Source of the DNA: Burkholderiales bacterium RIFCSPLOWO2_02_FULL_57_36
Lineage (GTDB): Bacteria; Pseudomonadota; Gammaproteobacteria; Burkholderiales; Burkholderiaceae_D
Reading direction: 5' to 3'
Assembly (NCBI GenBank): GCA_001770855.1
Contig: MESE01000096.1
Span: 248,001-312,000 of the forward strand
DNA length: 64,000 nucleotides
A program made the position numbers and the translations under genes. The notes below the pieces were generated by a model. It saw only the letters and a program-made list of their open reading frames with translations. It was not told the DNA's origin and ran no database searches. How positions within the stretch are numbered: the first letter of the stretch is position 1; each line of letters opens with the position of its first letter. Shown piece after piece: positions 1-11,719 of this stretch.

Positions 1-179
1 CGGCCTTTGGAAAACGCCGGCGTCTTTGTCGGCATCAGGAGCACTAGGATAGAGAGATTTTAGCGGATTTTACAAGCATTTCTCACATGCCTCCCGTGAA
101 CGCCGGCTCTGCGCCCCTAGCATTCAACTTTCAAGTCAGTGAGTAATGCCTCTGGTTCGCCGGAAGAGTATGGATGGTT

Positions 180-1268
180 TCAAACACGCAGCGAGCGTCC
201 GCTATGTGTAGCAAAATAATCGAGCACCATGCCAGGCAGCGTGCTCAACGATCCAACTTCGTGCGCGGCGCCCACCGCGATCGCTTCCCGCGGCATGCCG
301 AACACGACGCATGAAGCTTCATCCTGCGCAAAATTGTATGCGCCGGCGCCTTTCATTTCACGCATGCCCAGTGCACCGTCCTTGCCCATACCGGTCAGGA
401 TTACACCGACTGCATTTTTTCCGGCATATTTTGCGGCGGAGCCAAATAGCACATCCACGGAGGGCCGATGGCGATTGACAGGCGGCCCTTGGTCCAGATG
501 CGTCATATAGTTGGCGCCGCTGCGCGATAACATCAGATGCGAGTGACCAGGCGCCACATAGGCGTGACCCGGCAATATCCGCTCGCCATGTTCCGCTTCC
601 TTGACCGAAATCTTGCACAGGTTATCCAGACGCCTGGCGAACGAATGTGTAAATCCCTCGGGCATATGCTGTGCAATCAGGATACCTGGACAATCGGGCG
701 GCATCCTGATCAGGAACTCCTTGATTGCTTCCGGGCCGCCGGTTGACGCCCCGATAATAATCAGCTTTTCGCTACTGGTAAGCGGATTCCTGATCATCGG
801 CAGCGACTCGGATCCGTCGCCACTTGCAACGGATCCGCGTAGCGTTCGCGGCCTGATATTTGCCTTGGCCGCGACACGGATCTTGTCCGCAATCATGTCT
901 GTGTACTCGCGCATGCCGGCCTGAATCGACATCTTCGGTTTGGTCACGAAATCGACCGCGCCGAGTTCCAACGCACGCAATGTAATCTCCGAGCCACGCT
1001 CGGTCAGCGACGACACCATCACCACCGGCATCGGCCGCAGCCGCATCAGTTTTTCAAGAAAGTCCAAACCATCCATGCGCGGCATCTCTACGTCAAGCGT
1101 CAGCACATCCGGATTGGTTTGCTTGATAAGGTCGCGCGCGACAAGCGGATCTGGCGCAACGCCGACCACTTCCATATCATCCTGACTGCTGATAATCGCA
1201 GTCATGACGCTGCGTATCAATGCAGAGTCATCAACGATCAATACCTTGATTTTCCCGATGCTCATCAT
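180..1268 (-). CDS. cheB: CheB, chemoreceptor methylesterase/deamidase response regulator
   Basis: Demethylates and deamidates glutamyl residues of chemoreceptors, acting against CheR to give adaptation. The N-terminal receiver domain (about residues 8-125) shows the acidic pair VDDS and phospho-acceptor Asp59 in LTLDVEMP. The C-terminal esterase domain (about 165-355) has the catalytic Ser in [10 protein letters not shown], His in QHMPEGFT and Asp in GMGKDGALG, so it looks catalytically intact. 362 residues is normal. The first of two tandem ATGs overlaps the cheD stop in an ATGA arrangement, so translation is probably coupled. It is the last gene of the chemotaxis operon here; bases 1-179 beyond it hold no recognisable gene. 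Confidence 0.96.
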   Translation of the reverse strand: MMSIGKIKVLIVDDSALIRSVMTAIISSQDDMEVVGVAPDPLVARDLIKQTNPDVLTLDVEMPRMDGLDFLEKLMRLRPMPVVMVSSLTERGSEITLRALELGAVDFVTKPKMSIQAGMREYTDMIADKIRVAAKANIRPRTLRGSVASGDGSESLPMIRNPLTSSEKLIIIGASTGGPEAIKEFLIRMPPDCPGILIAQHMPEGFTHSFARRLDNLCKISVKEAEHGERILPGHAYVAPGHSHLMLSRSGANYMTHLDQGPPVNRHRPSVDVLFGSAAKYAGKNAVGVILTGMGKDGALGMREMKGAGAYNFAQDEASCVVFGMPREAIAVGAAHEVGSLSTLPGMVLDYFATHSGRSLRV

Positions 1269-1876
1269 GAAAACAACTCAACCTCTCCGCCGACCGGGCT
1301 CTTCTGGAGTCGGTGTGCATAGTCCTGATCACGGTTCACCAGCGTATTATTGTTGAGCTTGTTGAGCTTTCTGACGAATACCTTGCCGTTTCGAGGGAAA
1401 AAATATACCTTGCGCGGATGAACGTCGTTCAGGTCCTCGGCAACGATCTTTATATTTTCGGTCTGCAGATAACGGCGCACGAACTGGGCATTTCTTTCCC
1501 CTATGTTGATTGCCAAAAAACCGCTTAGCACATTGCCACCGCCGAAAACTTTCGCTTCCAGATTCTCGCGCCTCGCGCCCGCCTTGAGAAGGTCGTTGAT
1601 CAATATTTCCATCGCGTAGGTGCCGTAACGCATCGATGCGGAAATCGGGCTGTTGGCATCGCCGCCGCTTTCCGGCAGCATAAAATGATTCATGCCGCCG
1701 ACGCCTGATACCCGATCGCGGATGCAAGCCGCCACGCACGAACCCAGAACAGTGACAATCAGCATGTCCTTGGCAGTGAAATAATATTCACCAGGCAGGA
1801 TTTTCGCAGCGTCGCGGTCGAATGTCCGGTCGTAATAAATATTCGAAGAAAACTGTTCTTGAAGTGCTTGGCTCAT
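1265..1876 (-). CDS. cheD: CheD, chemoreceptor glutamine deamidase
   Basis: Deamidates receptor glutamines and often interacts with the adaptation machinery. The core shows the family's catalytic Cys/His environment ([14 protein letters not shown], then GGMNHFMLP) and the conserved stretch KVFGGGNVL. An open frame extends upstream to 2017 inside cheR, but that part reads like out-of-frame cheR sequence. The Met at 1876 lies 11 bases after the cheR stop with a GGA a few bases upstream, giving 203 residues, close to family length. The stop overlaps the cheB start. Confidence 0.93.
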   Translation of the reverse strand: MSQALQEQFSSNIYYDRTFDRDAAKILPGEYYFTAKDMLIVTVLGSCVAACIRDRVSGVGGMNHFMLPESGGDANSPISASMRYGTYAMEILINDLLKAGARRENLEAKVFGGGNVLSGFLAINIGERNAQFVRRYLQTENIKIVAEDLNDVHPRKVYFFPRNGKVFVRKLNKLNNNTLVNRDQDYAHRLQKSPVGGEVELFS

Positions 1877-1886
1877 AGATCCATTT

Positions 1887-2765
1887 TCATGCTCGGCGCA
1901 ACAAGACGGATTTCCTGGTACCGTCGCGGTCCGGTTCATACACTGTCTCTCCGCGCAGCTTGAACGCGTCGGATACGTAAAGGAAATTTTCCGAATGTCC
2001 GGCAAACAATAATCCATCCGGTTTTATCAAGGGTACAAATCGTTCCAGTACTTTCCTTTGTGTCGGCTTGTCAAAGTAAATCATTACATTCCGGCAAAAA
2101 ATGGCGTCGAACGGGCCCGAAATCGGCCATCGGTCTTCCAGCAAATTCAGCTGCTGGAATGTGATCATCTGCCGCAACTCCGGCCGTACTCTTGCCAATC
2201 CCTTGTTGTCGGCTTTGCCTTTCAGAAAAAATCTCTTGGCCTGTTCGGCAGGCAATTTCGCCATCTTGTCCAGCGAATAAATGCCCTTTTCCGCGGTTGC
2301 CAATACATTGGTGTCGATATCGGTCGCAACAATGTGCGCAGGCGGCGTCAAGGTGTTGAAGGTCTCGCACAAGGTCATTGCGATGGAATAGGCTTCCTCT
2401 CCGGTAGAGCTCGCCGCGCACCATATTTCGATATGCTCCCGGCGTGCGCGGACATGGTCCGCCAACAAGGGAAAATGATGCGCTTCGCGGAAAAATGACG
2501 TCAGGTTGGTCGTCAACGCATTGGTAAACGCCTGCCACTCGTCACCTTTCTTGCCGCTCTCCAGATCATCAAGATATTGCGCAAATGATTTGATTCCCAT
2601 GGCGCGCAAACGCCGTGCAAGCCGGCCGTAGACCATTTCATGTTTGCTCTCGGCGAGCGATATACCGGCACGCTGGTAGATCAAGGTGCGTATTCGATCG
2701 AAGTCATCAACGGTAAACTCGAATTCCCGAGAGTTGTCCCGTTCGATTTTCCGCGCTGGTTTCAT
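1887..2765 (-). CDS. cheR: CheR, SAM-dependent chemoreceptor methyltransferase
   Basis: Methylates glutamates of chemoreceptors. The all-alpha N-terminal CheR domain (about residues 15-75) is followed by a Rossmann methyltransferase domain with [17 protein letters not shown] as the SAM-binding motif [14 protein letters not shown], and [11 protein letters not shown] near the end. 292 residues is typical. Both chemoreceptors in this window end in W-E-E-F pentapeptides of the type that tether CheR. It lies between mcp and cheD in the same direction. Confidence 0.96.
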   Translation of the reverse strand: MKPARKIERDNSREFEFTVDDFDRIRTLIYQRAGISLAESKHEMVYGRLARRLRAMGIKSFAQYLDDLESGKKGDEWQAFTNALTTNLTSFFREAHHFPLLADHVRARREHIEIWCAASSTGEEAYSIAMTLCETFNTLTPPAHIVATDIDTNVLATAEKGIYSLDKMAKLPAEQAKRFFLKGKADNKGLARVRPELRQMITFQQLNLLEDRWPISGPFDAIFCRNVMIYFDKPTQRKVLERFVPLIKPDGLLFAGHSENFLYVSDAFKLRGETVYEPDRDGTRKSVLLRRA

Positions 2766-2869
2766 GCTCAGGTTCGTCCCCTAATAAAATCACGGTACAG
2801 ATTGAACATCCCTAAGCCGTTTATGAAAGCGGCGATACGCCACCCGCAACGTCTCGATCTTCCCGATAT

Positions 2870-4597
2870 TTAAAACTCTTCCCACTCATCGGTATTGCTT
2901 CCTTTGGCCAGCCTTGGTTTTTCGATCGCAAGCGCGGCCGCCTTGCGCGGCGCGGCTCTGGATATCGAAAGCGGCTTCGCCCTGGCAGGCAGGTTCTTTA
3001 TTTCCGTATCGCGCTTGCCGAGCGCCGACGCGGATGGCGCAACGGATGGCGCGCCACTATCGAGCCGGAACACCGCAACAACCTGGGCAAGCGCCGCCGC
3101 CTGACTTTGCATGCTTTCCGCTGCAGCGGCCGCTTGCTCAACCAGTGCCGCATTTTGCTGCGTCATTTCATCAATCTGGGTAATTGCCTTGTTGACTTGC
3201 TCGATGCCGGCACTTTGCTCCTGACTGGCTGCCAGGATTTCGCTCATGATGTCCGCAACATGCTTGACCGAGGTCACCACCTCATCCATGGTCTTGCCTG
3301 CCTCGTCAACCAGCTTGCTGCCGAGATCGACCCGCTCCACCGAATCGGCGATCAAGGCCTTGATTTCTTTCGCCGCACCGGCCGAGCGTTGCGCCAGGTT
3401 GCGCACCTCGGCGGCGACCACCGCGAAGCCCCTTCCCTGCTCGCCTGCGCGCGCGGCTTCAACAGCGGCATTGAGCGCCAGGATATTGGTCTGGAATGCG
3501 ATGCCGTCAATCACTCCGATGATGTCGACAATCTTGCGCGAACTTTTCTTGATTGAACCCATCGTGTCGACTACCTGGCCGACCACGTTGCCGCCGCGCA
3601 TGGCGACGTCGGAGGCCGACACCACCAGTTGGTTTGCCTGTCTGGCGTTGTCCGCGTTTTGCTTGACGGTTGAGGTCAACTCTTCCATCGAAGACGCAGT
3701 TTCCTCCAGCGAACTGGCCTGCGACTCGGTGCGTGACGACAAATCGGCATTACCCATGGCAATTTCGCGTGAAGCAAGACCGATTGCATGAGTGCTGGCA
3801 CGAACCTGTCCCACGGTGGAAACCAGACTTGCATGCATGTCCTTCAAACCCTGCAGCATCTGACCGGTTTCGTCGTTGGAACGGACTTCAATCTTCTCCG
3901 TCAAATCGCCCGCCGCGATACGGCGCGCCACGCTCACCGACTTTTGCAGCGGTCCGGAGATTGCCCGGATCAGCCAGTAACCCATCAGGATACCGAACAG
4001 TACACCCAGGACGACCCCCACCGTCGACACGTTGCGAACGAGCAGATAGTTGGCTTGTGAATCGTTGTAGTCGCGTTGGGCGAGGGTGTCTTGAAGCTTG
4101 ATCAGTGCATCGATGTCCTGCTCCGCGGTCAGGTACAATTCTCTCATCGGTCCCTGCAACAGCTCCATCGCAAACTGGACGTTGACGGCACGCAAAGCGG
4201 CAATCGTTGGCTTCATGCCGTCTTCAATGAATTTGGTTCGGCTGGCCTGCGCCTTTTCTGTCAGAGTCCTTTCCTCAGCCGTCATCTGCAAGGACACGAA
4301 AGCGCTCCACAGCTTGTTGATTTCTCCAAAACGCTTTTCCACTTCATCCATGCGCTTGTTGACAACGGAAGGATCACCGTGCATCGATTCCGCAATCGCC
4401 ATGCGATTGCGGTCTATCAGTCTGACCACGACTCCCAGCTGTTTCGTCGGAATCAAACGCTCTTCATAAATCGCCTTGAGCGATTCATTTGTCAAGCGCA
4501 CGCTGAACATGCCAACGATGCCGCCGACAATTGGCAGCATGCACAAGGCAGCAATCGTCAGGATCAGTCGGGATTTAATGGTAACGGAATTCCTCAT
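2870..4597 (-). CDS. Methyl-accepting chemotaxis protein, Tar-like, with CheR-tether C-terminus
   Basis: Transmembrane chemoreceptor. TM1 is at about residues 10-32, followed by a periplasmic helical bundle of the 4HB_MCP type, TM2 at about 190-212, a HAMP domain to about 265, then the methyl-accepting signalling domain with the hairpin-tip sequence [19 protein letters not shown]. The extreme C-terminus is EWEEF, matching the xWxxF pentapeptide that binds CheR/CheB. AGAGGTAGGT precedes the ATG by a short spacing. The ligand cannot be read from sequence. It sits between cheW and cheR, so it is probably the operon's principal receptor. Confidence 0.94.
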   Translation of the reverse strand: MRNSVTIKSRLILTIAALCMLPIVGGIVGMFSVRLTNESLKAIYEERLIPTKQLGVVVRLIDRNRMAIAESMHGDPSVVNKRMDEVEKRFGEINKLWSAFVSLQMTAEERTLTEKAQASRTKFIEDGMKPTIAALRAVNVQFAMELLQGPMRELYLTAEQDIDALIKLQDTLAQRDYNDSQANYLLVRNVSTVGVVLGVLFGILMGYWLIRAISGPLQKSVSVARRIAAGDLTEKIEVRSNDETGQMLQGLKDMHASLVSTVGQVRASTHAIGLASREIAMGNADLSSRTESQASSLEETASSMEELTSTVKQNADNARQANQLVVSASDVAMRGGNVVGQVVDTMGSIKKSSRKIVDIIGVIDGIAFQTNILALNAAVEAARAGEQGRGFAVVAAEVRNLAQRSAGAAKEIKALIADSVERVDLGSKLVDEAGKTMDEVVTSVKHVADIMSEILAASQEQSAGIEQVNKAITQIDEMTQQNAALVEQAAAAAESMQSQAAALAQVVAVFRLDSGAPSVAPSASALGKRDTEIKNLPARAKPLSISRAAPRKAAALAIEKPRLAKGSNTDEWEEF

Positions 4598-4676
4598 TTA
4601 CCTACCTCTTGGTTATTTTTTTGCGTAGATCGGCACACGCCCGGTTGCATCAATTGCTCCGATTGTTCGATGCCGG

Positions 4677-5189
4677 TCATGCGACGATCTGTTCTATAAG
4701 GCCCATTTCGGCGCTAGACATCAATTTGTCGATGTCGACCAGAATCAGCATTCTTTCATCCAGCGTGCCGAGTCCTACCAGGTAATCGGTATTGAACGCC
4801 GCCCCCATTTCCGGCGCGGGTTTGATCTGATCGGGCGCCAAGGTAATGACGTCGGACACGCTGTCAACGACCATGCCCATTACTCGTCCGCTGATATTCA
4901 AGATAATCACGACCGTGAACTGGTCGTATGTCGGTTCGCCGAGGCTGAATTTAATACGCATGTCGACGATCGGCACAATGATGCCGCGCAGGTTGACCAC
5001 GCCTTTGATGAACTCAGGGGCATTGGCGATACGGGTTACCGCTTCATAACCGCGAATTTCCTGTACTTTCAAAATGTCGATCCCGTACTCTTCCTTGCCG
5101 AGCGTGAACGAGAGAAATTCATTTCCGGCGGTCTCTGCGCCGAATTTCGATCCCTGTGCCGAAGCACCGAACTGTCCAGATTGCAACAT
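4677..5189 (-). CDS. cheW: CheW, chemotaxis coupling protein
   Basis: Scaffold linking CheA to chemoreceptors. The single CheW domain (about residues 20-160) contains [34 protein letters not shown] and VVDSVSDVI, all typical. An open frame begins at 5264 inside cheA, but the Met at 5189 has GGGAGC just upstream, begins 11 bases after the cheA stop and gives 170 residues, the usual CheW length. It is therefore preferred. Confidence 0.95.
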   Translation of the reverse strand: MLQSGQFGASAQGSKFGAETAGNEFLSFTLGKEEYGIDILKVQEIRGYEAVTRIANAPEFIKGVVNLRGIIVPIVDMRIKFSLGEPTYDQFTVVIILNISGRVMGMVVDSVSDVITLAPDQIKPAPEMGAAFNTDYLVGLGTLDERMLILVDIDKLMSSAEMGLIEQIVA

Positions 5190-5199
5190 GGCTTGCTCC

Positions 5200-7377
5200 C
5201 TATAAGGAATAAATAGTTTCGTCGACGATCCGGCGGCTGGAACGCAGCAACGCGGCGACATCAATAATCAGTGAAACCCCGCCGTCGCCTAAAATAGTCG
5301 CTCCTGATATGCCTGCGATCTTGCGGTAATTCGATTCAATGTTTTTGACCACAACCTGTTGCTGGCCGACCAAGTCATCCACCAGCAGCGCCGCTTTTCT
5401 GCCATCGGATTCAAGAATGACGGCAATACCTTCGGACGGATGGGTAAAGCGCGGCTCGATGCCGAATATCTGGTAAAGCATGATCAGCGGCAGATATTCC
5501 CCGCGCACCTTGATCACACGGCCCTGACCGCTGATATCCTTGACATCGATCGGCGCCGGTTGCAGCGATTCGAGCACATAGCCGAGCGGCAGTATGTAGA
5601 CTTCGTCACCGACCTTGACCGACATGCCGTCAAGGATCGCCAATGTCAGTGGAAGCGATACGGAAATCGTGGTGCCGAATCCCTTCAGCGACCGGATATC
5701 GACGACGCCGCCCATGGCGGTAATATTCCTCTTGACCACATCCATCCCGACACCGCGTCCGGAAACGTCGGTTACGATTTCAGCGGTTGAAAATCCCGGT
5801 GCGAAAATAAGCTGCCAGACATCGTTATCCGACATGTCGTCCGGCAGTTCAATGCCTTGCTGTGCGGCTTTTGCAAGAATTTTGTCGCGATTCAGGCCGG
5901 CGCCGTCATCGCTGACTTCAATGATGATGTTGCCGCCCTGATGGGATGCGGACAAGGACAGTTTTCCGATATCGCCTTTACCTGCGGCGCGGCGCACTTC
6001 CGGCATTTCAATGCCATGATCGATACTGTTTCGAACCAGGTGCGTCAGCGGATCGACAATTCGTTCGATCAAACCCTTGTCCAGTTCGGTCGCCGCGCCA
6101 TGCGTGATGAAATCGACCTTTTTCCCGAGCTTTCCCGCAAGAGCGCGGACCATTCTCGGAAAACGCGAAAACACGTAATCCATCGGCATCATGCGAATTG
6201 ACATGACCGCCTCCTGAAGATCCTTGGTGTTGCGCGTCAATTGGTTCACGCTGTTCAACAACCGTTCGTGGGTAAGCGGATCGAGCGAATCGGTGCGCTG
6301 TTCGATCATCGCCTGCGTAATCACCAGTTCGCCGACGAGATTGATCAACTGGTCCACTTTCTCGATGCTGACCCGAATCGATGACGCCTCGCCGCCGGTT
6401 TTCTCGGTATCGTACTTCGCTTCCGACCGTCTATCCGAAGGCTCGCCAGAATCCGTATGGGCGCCTGTTGAAGCAAAAATCGAGCTCGGGTCATCCTGTA
6501 TAAAATCGTCGATGGATTCTTTCGGCGACGACTCCGCGACACCGCGAGACTCGAATGGAACCATCGGCTCAAAGAATCCGTATCCCTGGTCGTCTTCGTT
6601 CGAAGCGGCGGCCGGCTGTTCGGCATTCGGGATGTTCGGCATTTCGAAAAGGCCATAGCCTTGTTCGGCTTCATCGGCGGCTTGATTGGCCGCTGGCGCG
6701 GATTCTCCGTCCAAAACGATGTTGATCTCATGCGGTTCAAGCATGAACGCACAAATTTGGATGATGTCGTCGGCAGTCTTGACGGTCGACAGCGACAACA
6801 CAAAACGTTTTCCGTCGAGCGCGGATTTGTCGATCTCACCTAGAAGGCCAAGCTCGGCTGCCAGCACATCGACTTCACCTTCCGGCATTAACGGCAGTTC
6901 GATGCGGAATCTCTGATGCTTCGGTTCAATGACAGCAGCGACAGATGCACTGTCTACCGGCTCGGCTGATGGCGATGCCGATGGCGCGGATTGCTCAGAG
7001 AGCGACTGCAGCGTCTTGCGCGCATCGGCCACGGCGTCGAGGTCGACCGGAGTTTGCAGGCGATGCCCATCCAATTGCATCTTCAACATGTCTTTTGCGG
7101 ACAGGAAGGCATCGACATGCTCGATAGTCAGGACCATCTCGCCTTTGCGAATCCGGTCCAGCAACGTTTCCATGAGGTGAGTCAGATCGATCAGGTTATC
7201 GATGCCGAACGTCGCGGCGCCGCCTTTGATCGAGTGAGCGGCACGGAAGATGGCATTGAGATGTTCCGCATCCGGCGCCGCCACGTCCACCACGAGCAGC
7301 AATTTTTCCATTTCGGCCAGCAGTTCATCGGTCTCATCGAAAAATACACCGTAGAACTGCCTCATATCGATTGTCAT
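5200..7377 (-). CDS. cheA: CheA, chemotaxis histidine kinase
   Basis: Autophosphorylates on the P1 domain and passes phosphate to CheY and CheB. The HPt domain has phospho-His48 in [15 protein letters not shown] variable P2-like linker (about residues 130-330) carries two similar short acidic stretches ending GYGLFE and GYGFFE. Dimerisation and ATPase domains follow ([13 protein letters not shown]-box, [20 protein letters not shown]), then a C-terminal CheW-like domain (about 590-720). 725 residues is normal for the family. The gene lies between cheY and cheW. Confidence 0.97.
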   Translation of the reverse strand: MTIDMRQFYGVFFDETDELLAEMEKLLLVVDVAAPDAEHLNAIFRAAHSIKGGAATFGIDNLIDLTHLMETLLDRIRKGEMVLTIEHVDAFLSAKDMLKMQLDGHRLQTPVDLDAVADARKTLQSLSEQSAPSASPSAEPVDSASVAAVIEPKHQRFRIELPLMPEGEVDVLAAELGLLGEIDKSALDGKRFVLSLSTVKTADDIIQICAFMLEPHEINIVLDGESAPAANQAADEAEQGYGLFEMPNIPNAEQPAAASNEDDQGYGFFEPMVPFESRGVAESSPKESIDDFIQDDPSSIFASTGAHTDSGEPSDRRSEAKYDTEKTGGEASSIRVSIEKVDQLINLVGELVITQAMIEQRTDSLDPLTHERLLNSVNQLTRNTKDLQEAVMSIRMMPMDYVFSRFPRMVRALAGKLGKKVDFITHGAATELDKGLIERIVDPLTHLVRNSIDHGIEMPEVRRAAGKGDIGKLSLSASHQGGNIIIEVSDDGAGLNRDKILAKAAQQGIELPDDMSDNDVWQLIFAPGFSTAEIVTDVSGRGVGMDVVKRNITAMGGVVDIRSLKGFGTTISVSLPLTLAILDGMSVKVGDEVYILPLGYVLESLQPAPIDVKDISGQGRVIKVRGEYLPLIMLYQIFGIEPRFTHPSEGIAVILESDGRKAALLVDDLVGQQQVVVKNIESNYRKIAGISGATILGDGGVSLIIDVAALLRSSRRIVDETIYSL

Positions 7378-7429
7378 TATTGCGCTCCGTCGTGGTGGCT
7401 TTGCATGGTGTCTTGTCAGTACGGAGCAG

Positions 7430-7798
7430 TTAGCCGATGACTTTTTTTACCACTTCGGTCAGCCGTTGCGGATCAAAGGGTTTGACCAGCCACCCATTGG
7501 CGCCCGCAGCCCTGCCCTTCGCTTTCATCTCGTCACTGGACTCGGTAGTCAGCATCAGAATCGGCACGCGCTCATAATTCGCGATGGTACGGAGTGAACG
7601 TATCAGAGTCAGGCCATCCATGCGCGGCATATTATGGTCGGTGAGCACGAGGTCGAATACTTTCGCCTTGGCCTTTTCCAGCCCATCCTGTCCATCCACC
7701 GCTTCGGTGACCTGGTAGCCCGCAGCCAGCAGGCTGAATACCACCATCTGCCGCAGAGAACCCGAATCGTCAACGGCCAGAATTGATTTTCCCATCAT
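7430..7798 (-). CDS. cheY: CheY-like single-domain response regulator
   Basis: A 122-residue receiver with no output domain. The acidic pair is at Asp10/Asp11, the phospho-acceptor is Asp54 in LVLTDHNMP, and Thr and Lys switch residues are visible in LMLTTES and LVKPFD. It is placed immediately before cheA, so it is the likely diffusible signal to the flagellar switch or a phosphate sink; the two cannot be told apart here. It may start at the first or second of two tandem Mets. Confidence 0.93.
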   Translation of the reverse strand: MMGKSILAVDDSGSLRQMVVFSLLAAGYQVTEAVDGQDGLEKAKAKVFDLVLTDHNMPRMDGLTLIRSLRTIANYERVPILMLTTESSDEMKAKGRAAGANGWLVKPFDPQRLTEVVKKVIG

Positions 7799-7857
7799 TG
7801 CTCCTACAATTTTGTTGTGCCCGGACCGTTGGTCCGTTCTTTGTTATAGATAAATCG

Positions 7858-8406
7858 TCAAAAAAGCTCGATCTCGCCACTATTCATATGTGTTTGCGAT
7901 ACCTGTTTCCACAGCCGGCTTTCAAGCTTCCCGCTCTGCTCATCCAGCAATTTGTTGATCCGCTCCAGCAAATCCGCGATCTGCTCCGTATCGCTTTCGG
8001 GCAGCACGCCGGATCCGCTGGACCCCACCACGCCGAGCACATCCCGAAGCCCCGTCACACGCCGGACCGTTCTGCCGATCAGTTGGCTGGTCATGTCCTG
8101 GAATTGCAGTCCGGTAACCGCGGAATTGACATGCGTATCGATCTCGCCTTGCATGCTCCTTAACTGCTCCGCAACTTCCGGCGTTGTTGAAGCGGCCGTC
8201 AACAGTTTGTCGACCGCTTCCTGCTGCGCGCTAACGGCTTTATGGATCGCCATAAAACTCGCCCCCAGTTTTTCGATCGCCTCGCTGAGCAGAATGGTGG
8301 TTTGCGCCAGATCCGTTTCTACTTCAGTCAAATGCTGATGGCCATGATCAGACAGGCCGGAAAGCAGGCGCCTTAACTGCACTCTCAATAATGCTTCTGT
8401 AGTCAT
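7858..8406 (-). CDS. CheZ-like CheY-P phosphatase, probable
   Basis: A mostly helical 182-residue protein, first gene of the chemotaxis operon. LQFQDMTSQLIGRTV contains the D-x-x-x-Q arrangement (Asp104, Gln108) that provides the catalytic Asp/Gln pair of CheZ, and the chain ends in a short acidic/aromatic tail (GEIELF), reminiscent of the C-terminal helix with which CheZ grips CheY. The ATG at 8406 is preferred over an upstream TTG at 8442. Overall similarity to E. coli CheZ is modest, so it could be a related chemotaxis helical-bundle protein. Confidence 0.7.
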   Translation of the reverse strand: MTTEALLRVQLRRLLSGLSDHGHQHLTEVETDLAQTTILLSEAIEKLGASFMAIHKAVSAQQEAVDKLLTAASTTPEVAEQLRSMQGEIDTHVNSAVTGLQFQDMTSQLIGRTVRRVTGLRDVLGVVGSSGSGVLPESDTEQIADLLERINKLLDEQSGKLESRLWKQVSQTHMNSGEIELF

Positions 8407-8617
8407 GAAAATCACTCTGCCATTCAACGCATCAAGAGCCAAGCGATAGATCGATTACCTTCACGCTATCGCACCTAATTTTTGCGGCGGCAGCCGACAT
8501 CGCTTCCGCTTCAATCTCGCTCCCGTCAGCAATCAACAGTTTGCTACCCCCTGGTGCTTCACATCCATCGTGACATCGGCATTTTTCAGTGACCGAAGCA
8601 CGTCCTGCCGTAATTCA

Positions 8618-9286
8618 CTACATCGCCGGAGTCATTGCGTTTGCAATACGCCGCATGATGGCGGCAATCCACGCCGGTGCAAACGCTGCGTCCTCCAGCA
8701 AGACCGCCTTTTCATCGCTGCTTAATCGCGCGTGCAGATGTCGCAACACCGATTCGCCGACGTTAGGCTGCTTCAAATGACGCAACGCCTGAATGACCAG
8801 CCCGCTGATACGCCCGGCAGTTGCCATATTGCGCCGCGTGGTCGGCCTCAGAACGATTTGCCGGCCTCCGATCCAGAGCGACCGTGTCGCTCCCTCGGTC
8901 AGGAACACCAGTTTCAATGGCATCTGGTCCGACAAACCCAATAACGTCGCAGCATATGCACCGCACGGCTGCAAGCGCATATTGCTTTTTCCCGCCAAGG
9001 CGCGGGCAGTTTCCTCTACGGAAGGCAATGGAGACAGATTTTCGGAACGATCATAAAGGCCTCGTGCGATGCGCCGCAGTTCGCCGCTGGCCGTCAACCG
9101 CGACAATACCTTGTCCACTGCGGCCCGGCTTCCGAGACCGGCAAAATCGGCCGGACTGAACACACTCCCCCCTTTTGCCGCGTCGACCTGTGCCCGGATT
9201 GCGGCATCGATGCTGACGGATGACTTACCGTTTGCACGCTTTGTCATCCTTGCCGCACTTGCCACAATGGTAGAAACAGTTTCCAT
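8618..9286 (-). CDS. AbiEi-like / DUF6088 winged-helix antitoxin-type regulator
   Basis: The N-terminal half resembles the winged-helix domain of AbiEi antitoxins and DUF6088 proteins: GGSVFSPADFAGLGSRAAVDKVLSRL split across the helix-turn-helix, then ELRRIARGLYDRS. The C-terminal half (LQPCGAYAATLLGLSDQMP onward) is the usual partner domain. Such proteins normally repress and neutralise a downstream AbiEii-type nucleotidyltransferase. None is present here: downstream lies cheZ-like and upstream a divergent ygiQ-type gene. The start is uncertain: TTG at 9316, ATG at 9286 or ATG at 9247, none with a good ribosome-binding site. Confidence 0.75.
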   Translation of the reverse strand: METVSTIVASAARMTKRANGKSSVSIDAAIRAQVDAAKGGSVFSPADFAGLGSRAAVDKVLSRLTASGELRRIARGLYDRSENLSPLPSVEETARALAGKSNMRLQPCGAYAATLLGLSDQMPLKLVFLTEGATRSLWIGGRQIVLRPTTRRNMATAGRISGLVIQALRHLKQPNVGESVLRHLHARLSSDEKAVLLEDAAFAPAWIAAIMRRIANAMTPAM

Positions 9287-9487
9287 GAAGGAAAAAATAC
9301 CACGGTTTTCTGACAAAAGGAACCAGAATTGTTCTTTCTAGGTAACTTTTCCACATTTACCGACACATCGTTTTGCCACACCGGTCCTCGTCTCGGGCCA
9401 AAGCTGTCATACTGACGCGTTCCCCTATCTCGTTAATGCCGCGGCTCTGCGTTTCGGACGCCGTGCCTTGCACCATTGCTGCGTAAT

Positions 9488-11707
9488 ATGCATTCACCAC
9501 AAAACCTGTATTCCTACCCGCGCCACCGCGAAGGGCAAATCAAGCCGGCGCCGTTCTTGCCCATGTCGCGCACCGAGATGGATAAACTCGGTTGGGATTC
9601 TTGCGACGTGATCCTGGTAACCGGCGACGCATATATAGACCATCCCAGCTTCGGCATGGCGCTGGTGGGGCGCCTGCTGGAAGCCCAAGGATTCCGGGTC
9701 GGCATCATCAGTCAGCCGGACTGGTTGTCGGCGGACGCATTCCGCGCGCTCGGCAAACCGAACCTGTATTTCGGCATCACCGCCGGAAATATGGATTCGA
9801 TGGTCAACCGCTATACGTCGGACAAGAAGATCCGCTCCGAAGACGCGTATACGGCCAACGGCGAACCGAACAAACGTCCCGATCGCGCCGTGGTCGTCTA
9901 TGCCCAACGCGCGCGCGAAGCCTATTCGGACGTCAACGTCGTGATAGGCAGTATTGAGGCAAGCCTGCGCCGCATCGCCCACTACGATTACTGGTCGGAC
10001 AAGGTCAAGCGCTCGGTGTTGCCGGATTCGAAGGCTGACATCCTGATCTTCGGGAATGCGGAACGCGCATTGGTCGCGCTGACGCATCGTGTCGCAGCCG
10101 GCGAACCGATCAAGTCGATACGCGACTTGCGCGGCACGGCATTCATGGTACCGCGCGGCTGGAAGCCGGCCGACGACTGGAGCGAAGTCAATTCGAGCCG
10201 TGTCGACACGCCGGGCCGCATCGAGCCGCATCCCGATCCCTATGAAATGAAATCGAAGGAAGACGCCAGTTGCAAGACCGATAAACCGGCCGAACAACCG
10301 GTATTGATCCTGACTCGCGAAGAACGCCAGGCGGCACTGAAGGAAATCCGCAACAAATCCGTGGTGCGTCTGCCGTCCTACGATGTGATCAAGGACGATC
10401 CGGTACTGTATGCACATGCATCGCGGGTCTTTCACCTCGAATCGAATCCCGGCAATGCACGTGCAATGGTGCAGGGACATGGCGAGCGCGATGTCTGGCT
10501 GAATCCGCCGCCGCTGCCGCTGGCGATGGATGAAATGGATCACGTCTACGACATGGCGTATGCGCGTGCGCCGCATCCAAGCTACGGCAAGGCGCACATC
10601 CCGGCGTGGGAAATGATTCGATTCTCGGTCAATATCATGCGCGGATGTTTCGGCGGCTGTACGTTCTGCTCGATCACGGAACACGAAGGCCGCATCATTC
10701 AAAGTCGCTCGGAACCATCGATCCTGCGCGAGATTGAACTGATCCGCGACAAGACCAAGGGCTTTACCGGCACCATCTCAGACCTTGGCGGTCCGACCGC
10801 GAACATGTACCGGCTCGCCTGCAAGGACAAGAAGATCGAGGAATCGTGCCGCCGCCTGTCGTGCGTCTATCCGACCATCTGCTCCAATCTCGGCACTGAT
10901 CACAGCAAGCTGATTCAGCTGTACCGCAAGGCGCGCGCGATACCGGGAATCAAGAAGATCCTGGTCAGCTCCGGCTTGCGCTACGACCTTGCGGTGCGTT
11001 CGCCCGAGTATGTGAAGGAACTGGTCACGCACCATGTCGGCGGTCTACTGAAGATAGCGCCCGAGCATTCCGAAGAAGGGCCGTTGTCAAAAATGATGAA
11101 GCCCGGCATGGGCGCGTACGACAAGTTCAAGGAATTGTTCGACCGCTATTCGAAAGAAGCGGGCAAGGAGCAATACCTGATTCCTTATTTCATCGCTGCG
11201 CATCCGGGCACGACCGATGAAGATATGCTGAACCTGGCGCTATGGCTGAAGAAAAACAACTTCCGGCTGGACCAGGTGCAGAATTTCATGCCGACCCCGA
11301 TGGCGCTGGCCACCACGATGTACCACTCCAGGAAAAACCCGCTGCACAAGGTGACCGCCGATTCGGAAACGGTGGAAACGGTGCGCAGCGGAAAAATTCG
11401 CCGTCTGCACAAAGCCTTGCTGCGCTATCACGATCCGGCCAATTGGGAAATCATTCGTGAAGCATTGCAGCGCATGGGACGTTCCGATTTGATCGGCAGC
11501 AGTGAACGGCATCTGGTGCCGCGGCACTCCGCAACACCGGCGTTAATTGCGGCAGAGCGCCGCAAGGAGACGCCGGGGCCGGACAAGCTTGCCAGGAAAT
11601 TCGGACAAAACAAGCCGCGCCCGGGAGGCGCGGTGGAGCGCCATGCACCAGCCGGCCGGCCGGCTCGCAAAGGACCGGCAACCACGGTCAGAGCCGGGCG
11701 GAAATAG
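9488..11707 (+). CDS. YgiQ-family radical SAM protein
   Basis: A large radical SAM protein of unknown reaction. The N-terminal region ([19 protein letters not shown]) and [11 protein letters not shown] are hallmarks of the YgiQ family. The 4Fe-4S binding motif C-x3-C-x2-C is seen in [18 protein letters not shown] at about residues 383-390. The C-terminus is a basic, low-complexity tail rich in Pro, Arg and Gly. The chosen ATG lies 12 bases inside a possible TTG start at 9476; neither has a clear Shine-Dalgarno. A DUF429 gene follows after 12 bases in the same direction. Confidence 0.92.
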   Translation: MHSPQNLYSYPRHREGQIKPAPFLPMSRTEMDKLGWDSCDVILVTGDAYIDHPSFGMALVGRLLEAQGFRVGIISQPDWLSADAFRALGKPNLYFGITAGNMDSMVNRYTSDKKIRSEDAYTANGEPNKRPDRAVVVYAQRAREAYSDVNVVIGSIEASLRRIAHYDYWSDKVKRSVLPDSKADILIFGNAERALVALTHRVAAGEPIKSIRDLRGTAFMVPRGWKPADDWSEVNSSRVDTPGRIEPHPDPYEMKSKEDASCKTDKPAEQPVLILTREERQAALKEIRNKSVVRLPSYDVIKDDPVLYAHASRVFHLESNPGNARAMVQGHGERDVWLNPPPLPLAMDEMDHVYDMAYARAPHPSYGKAHIPAWEMIRFSVNIMRGCFGGCTFCSITEHEGRIIQSRSEPSILREIELIRDKTKGFTGTISDLGGPTANMYRLACKDKKIEESCRRLSCVYPTICSNLGTDHSKLIQLYRKARAIPGIKKILVSSGLRYDLAVRSPEYVKELVTHHVGGLLKIAPEHSEEGPLSKMMKPGMGAYDKFKELFDRYSKEAGKEQYLIPYFIAAHPGTTDEDMLNLALWLKKNNFRLDQVQNFMPTPMALATTMYHSRKNPLHKVTADSETVETVRSGKIRRLHKALLRYHDPANWEIIREALQRMGRSDLIGSSERHLVPRHSATPALIAAERRKETPGPDKLARKFGQNKPRPGGAVERHAPAGRPARKGPATTVRAGRK

Positions 11708-11719
11708 CCGGGCGCACAT

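Noticed and set aside
9494..10702. 402-codon minus-strand frame
   Set aside because: Antisense of the YgiQ-type gene, with shadow-like composition.
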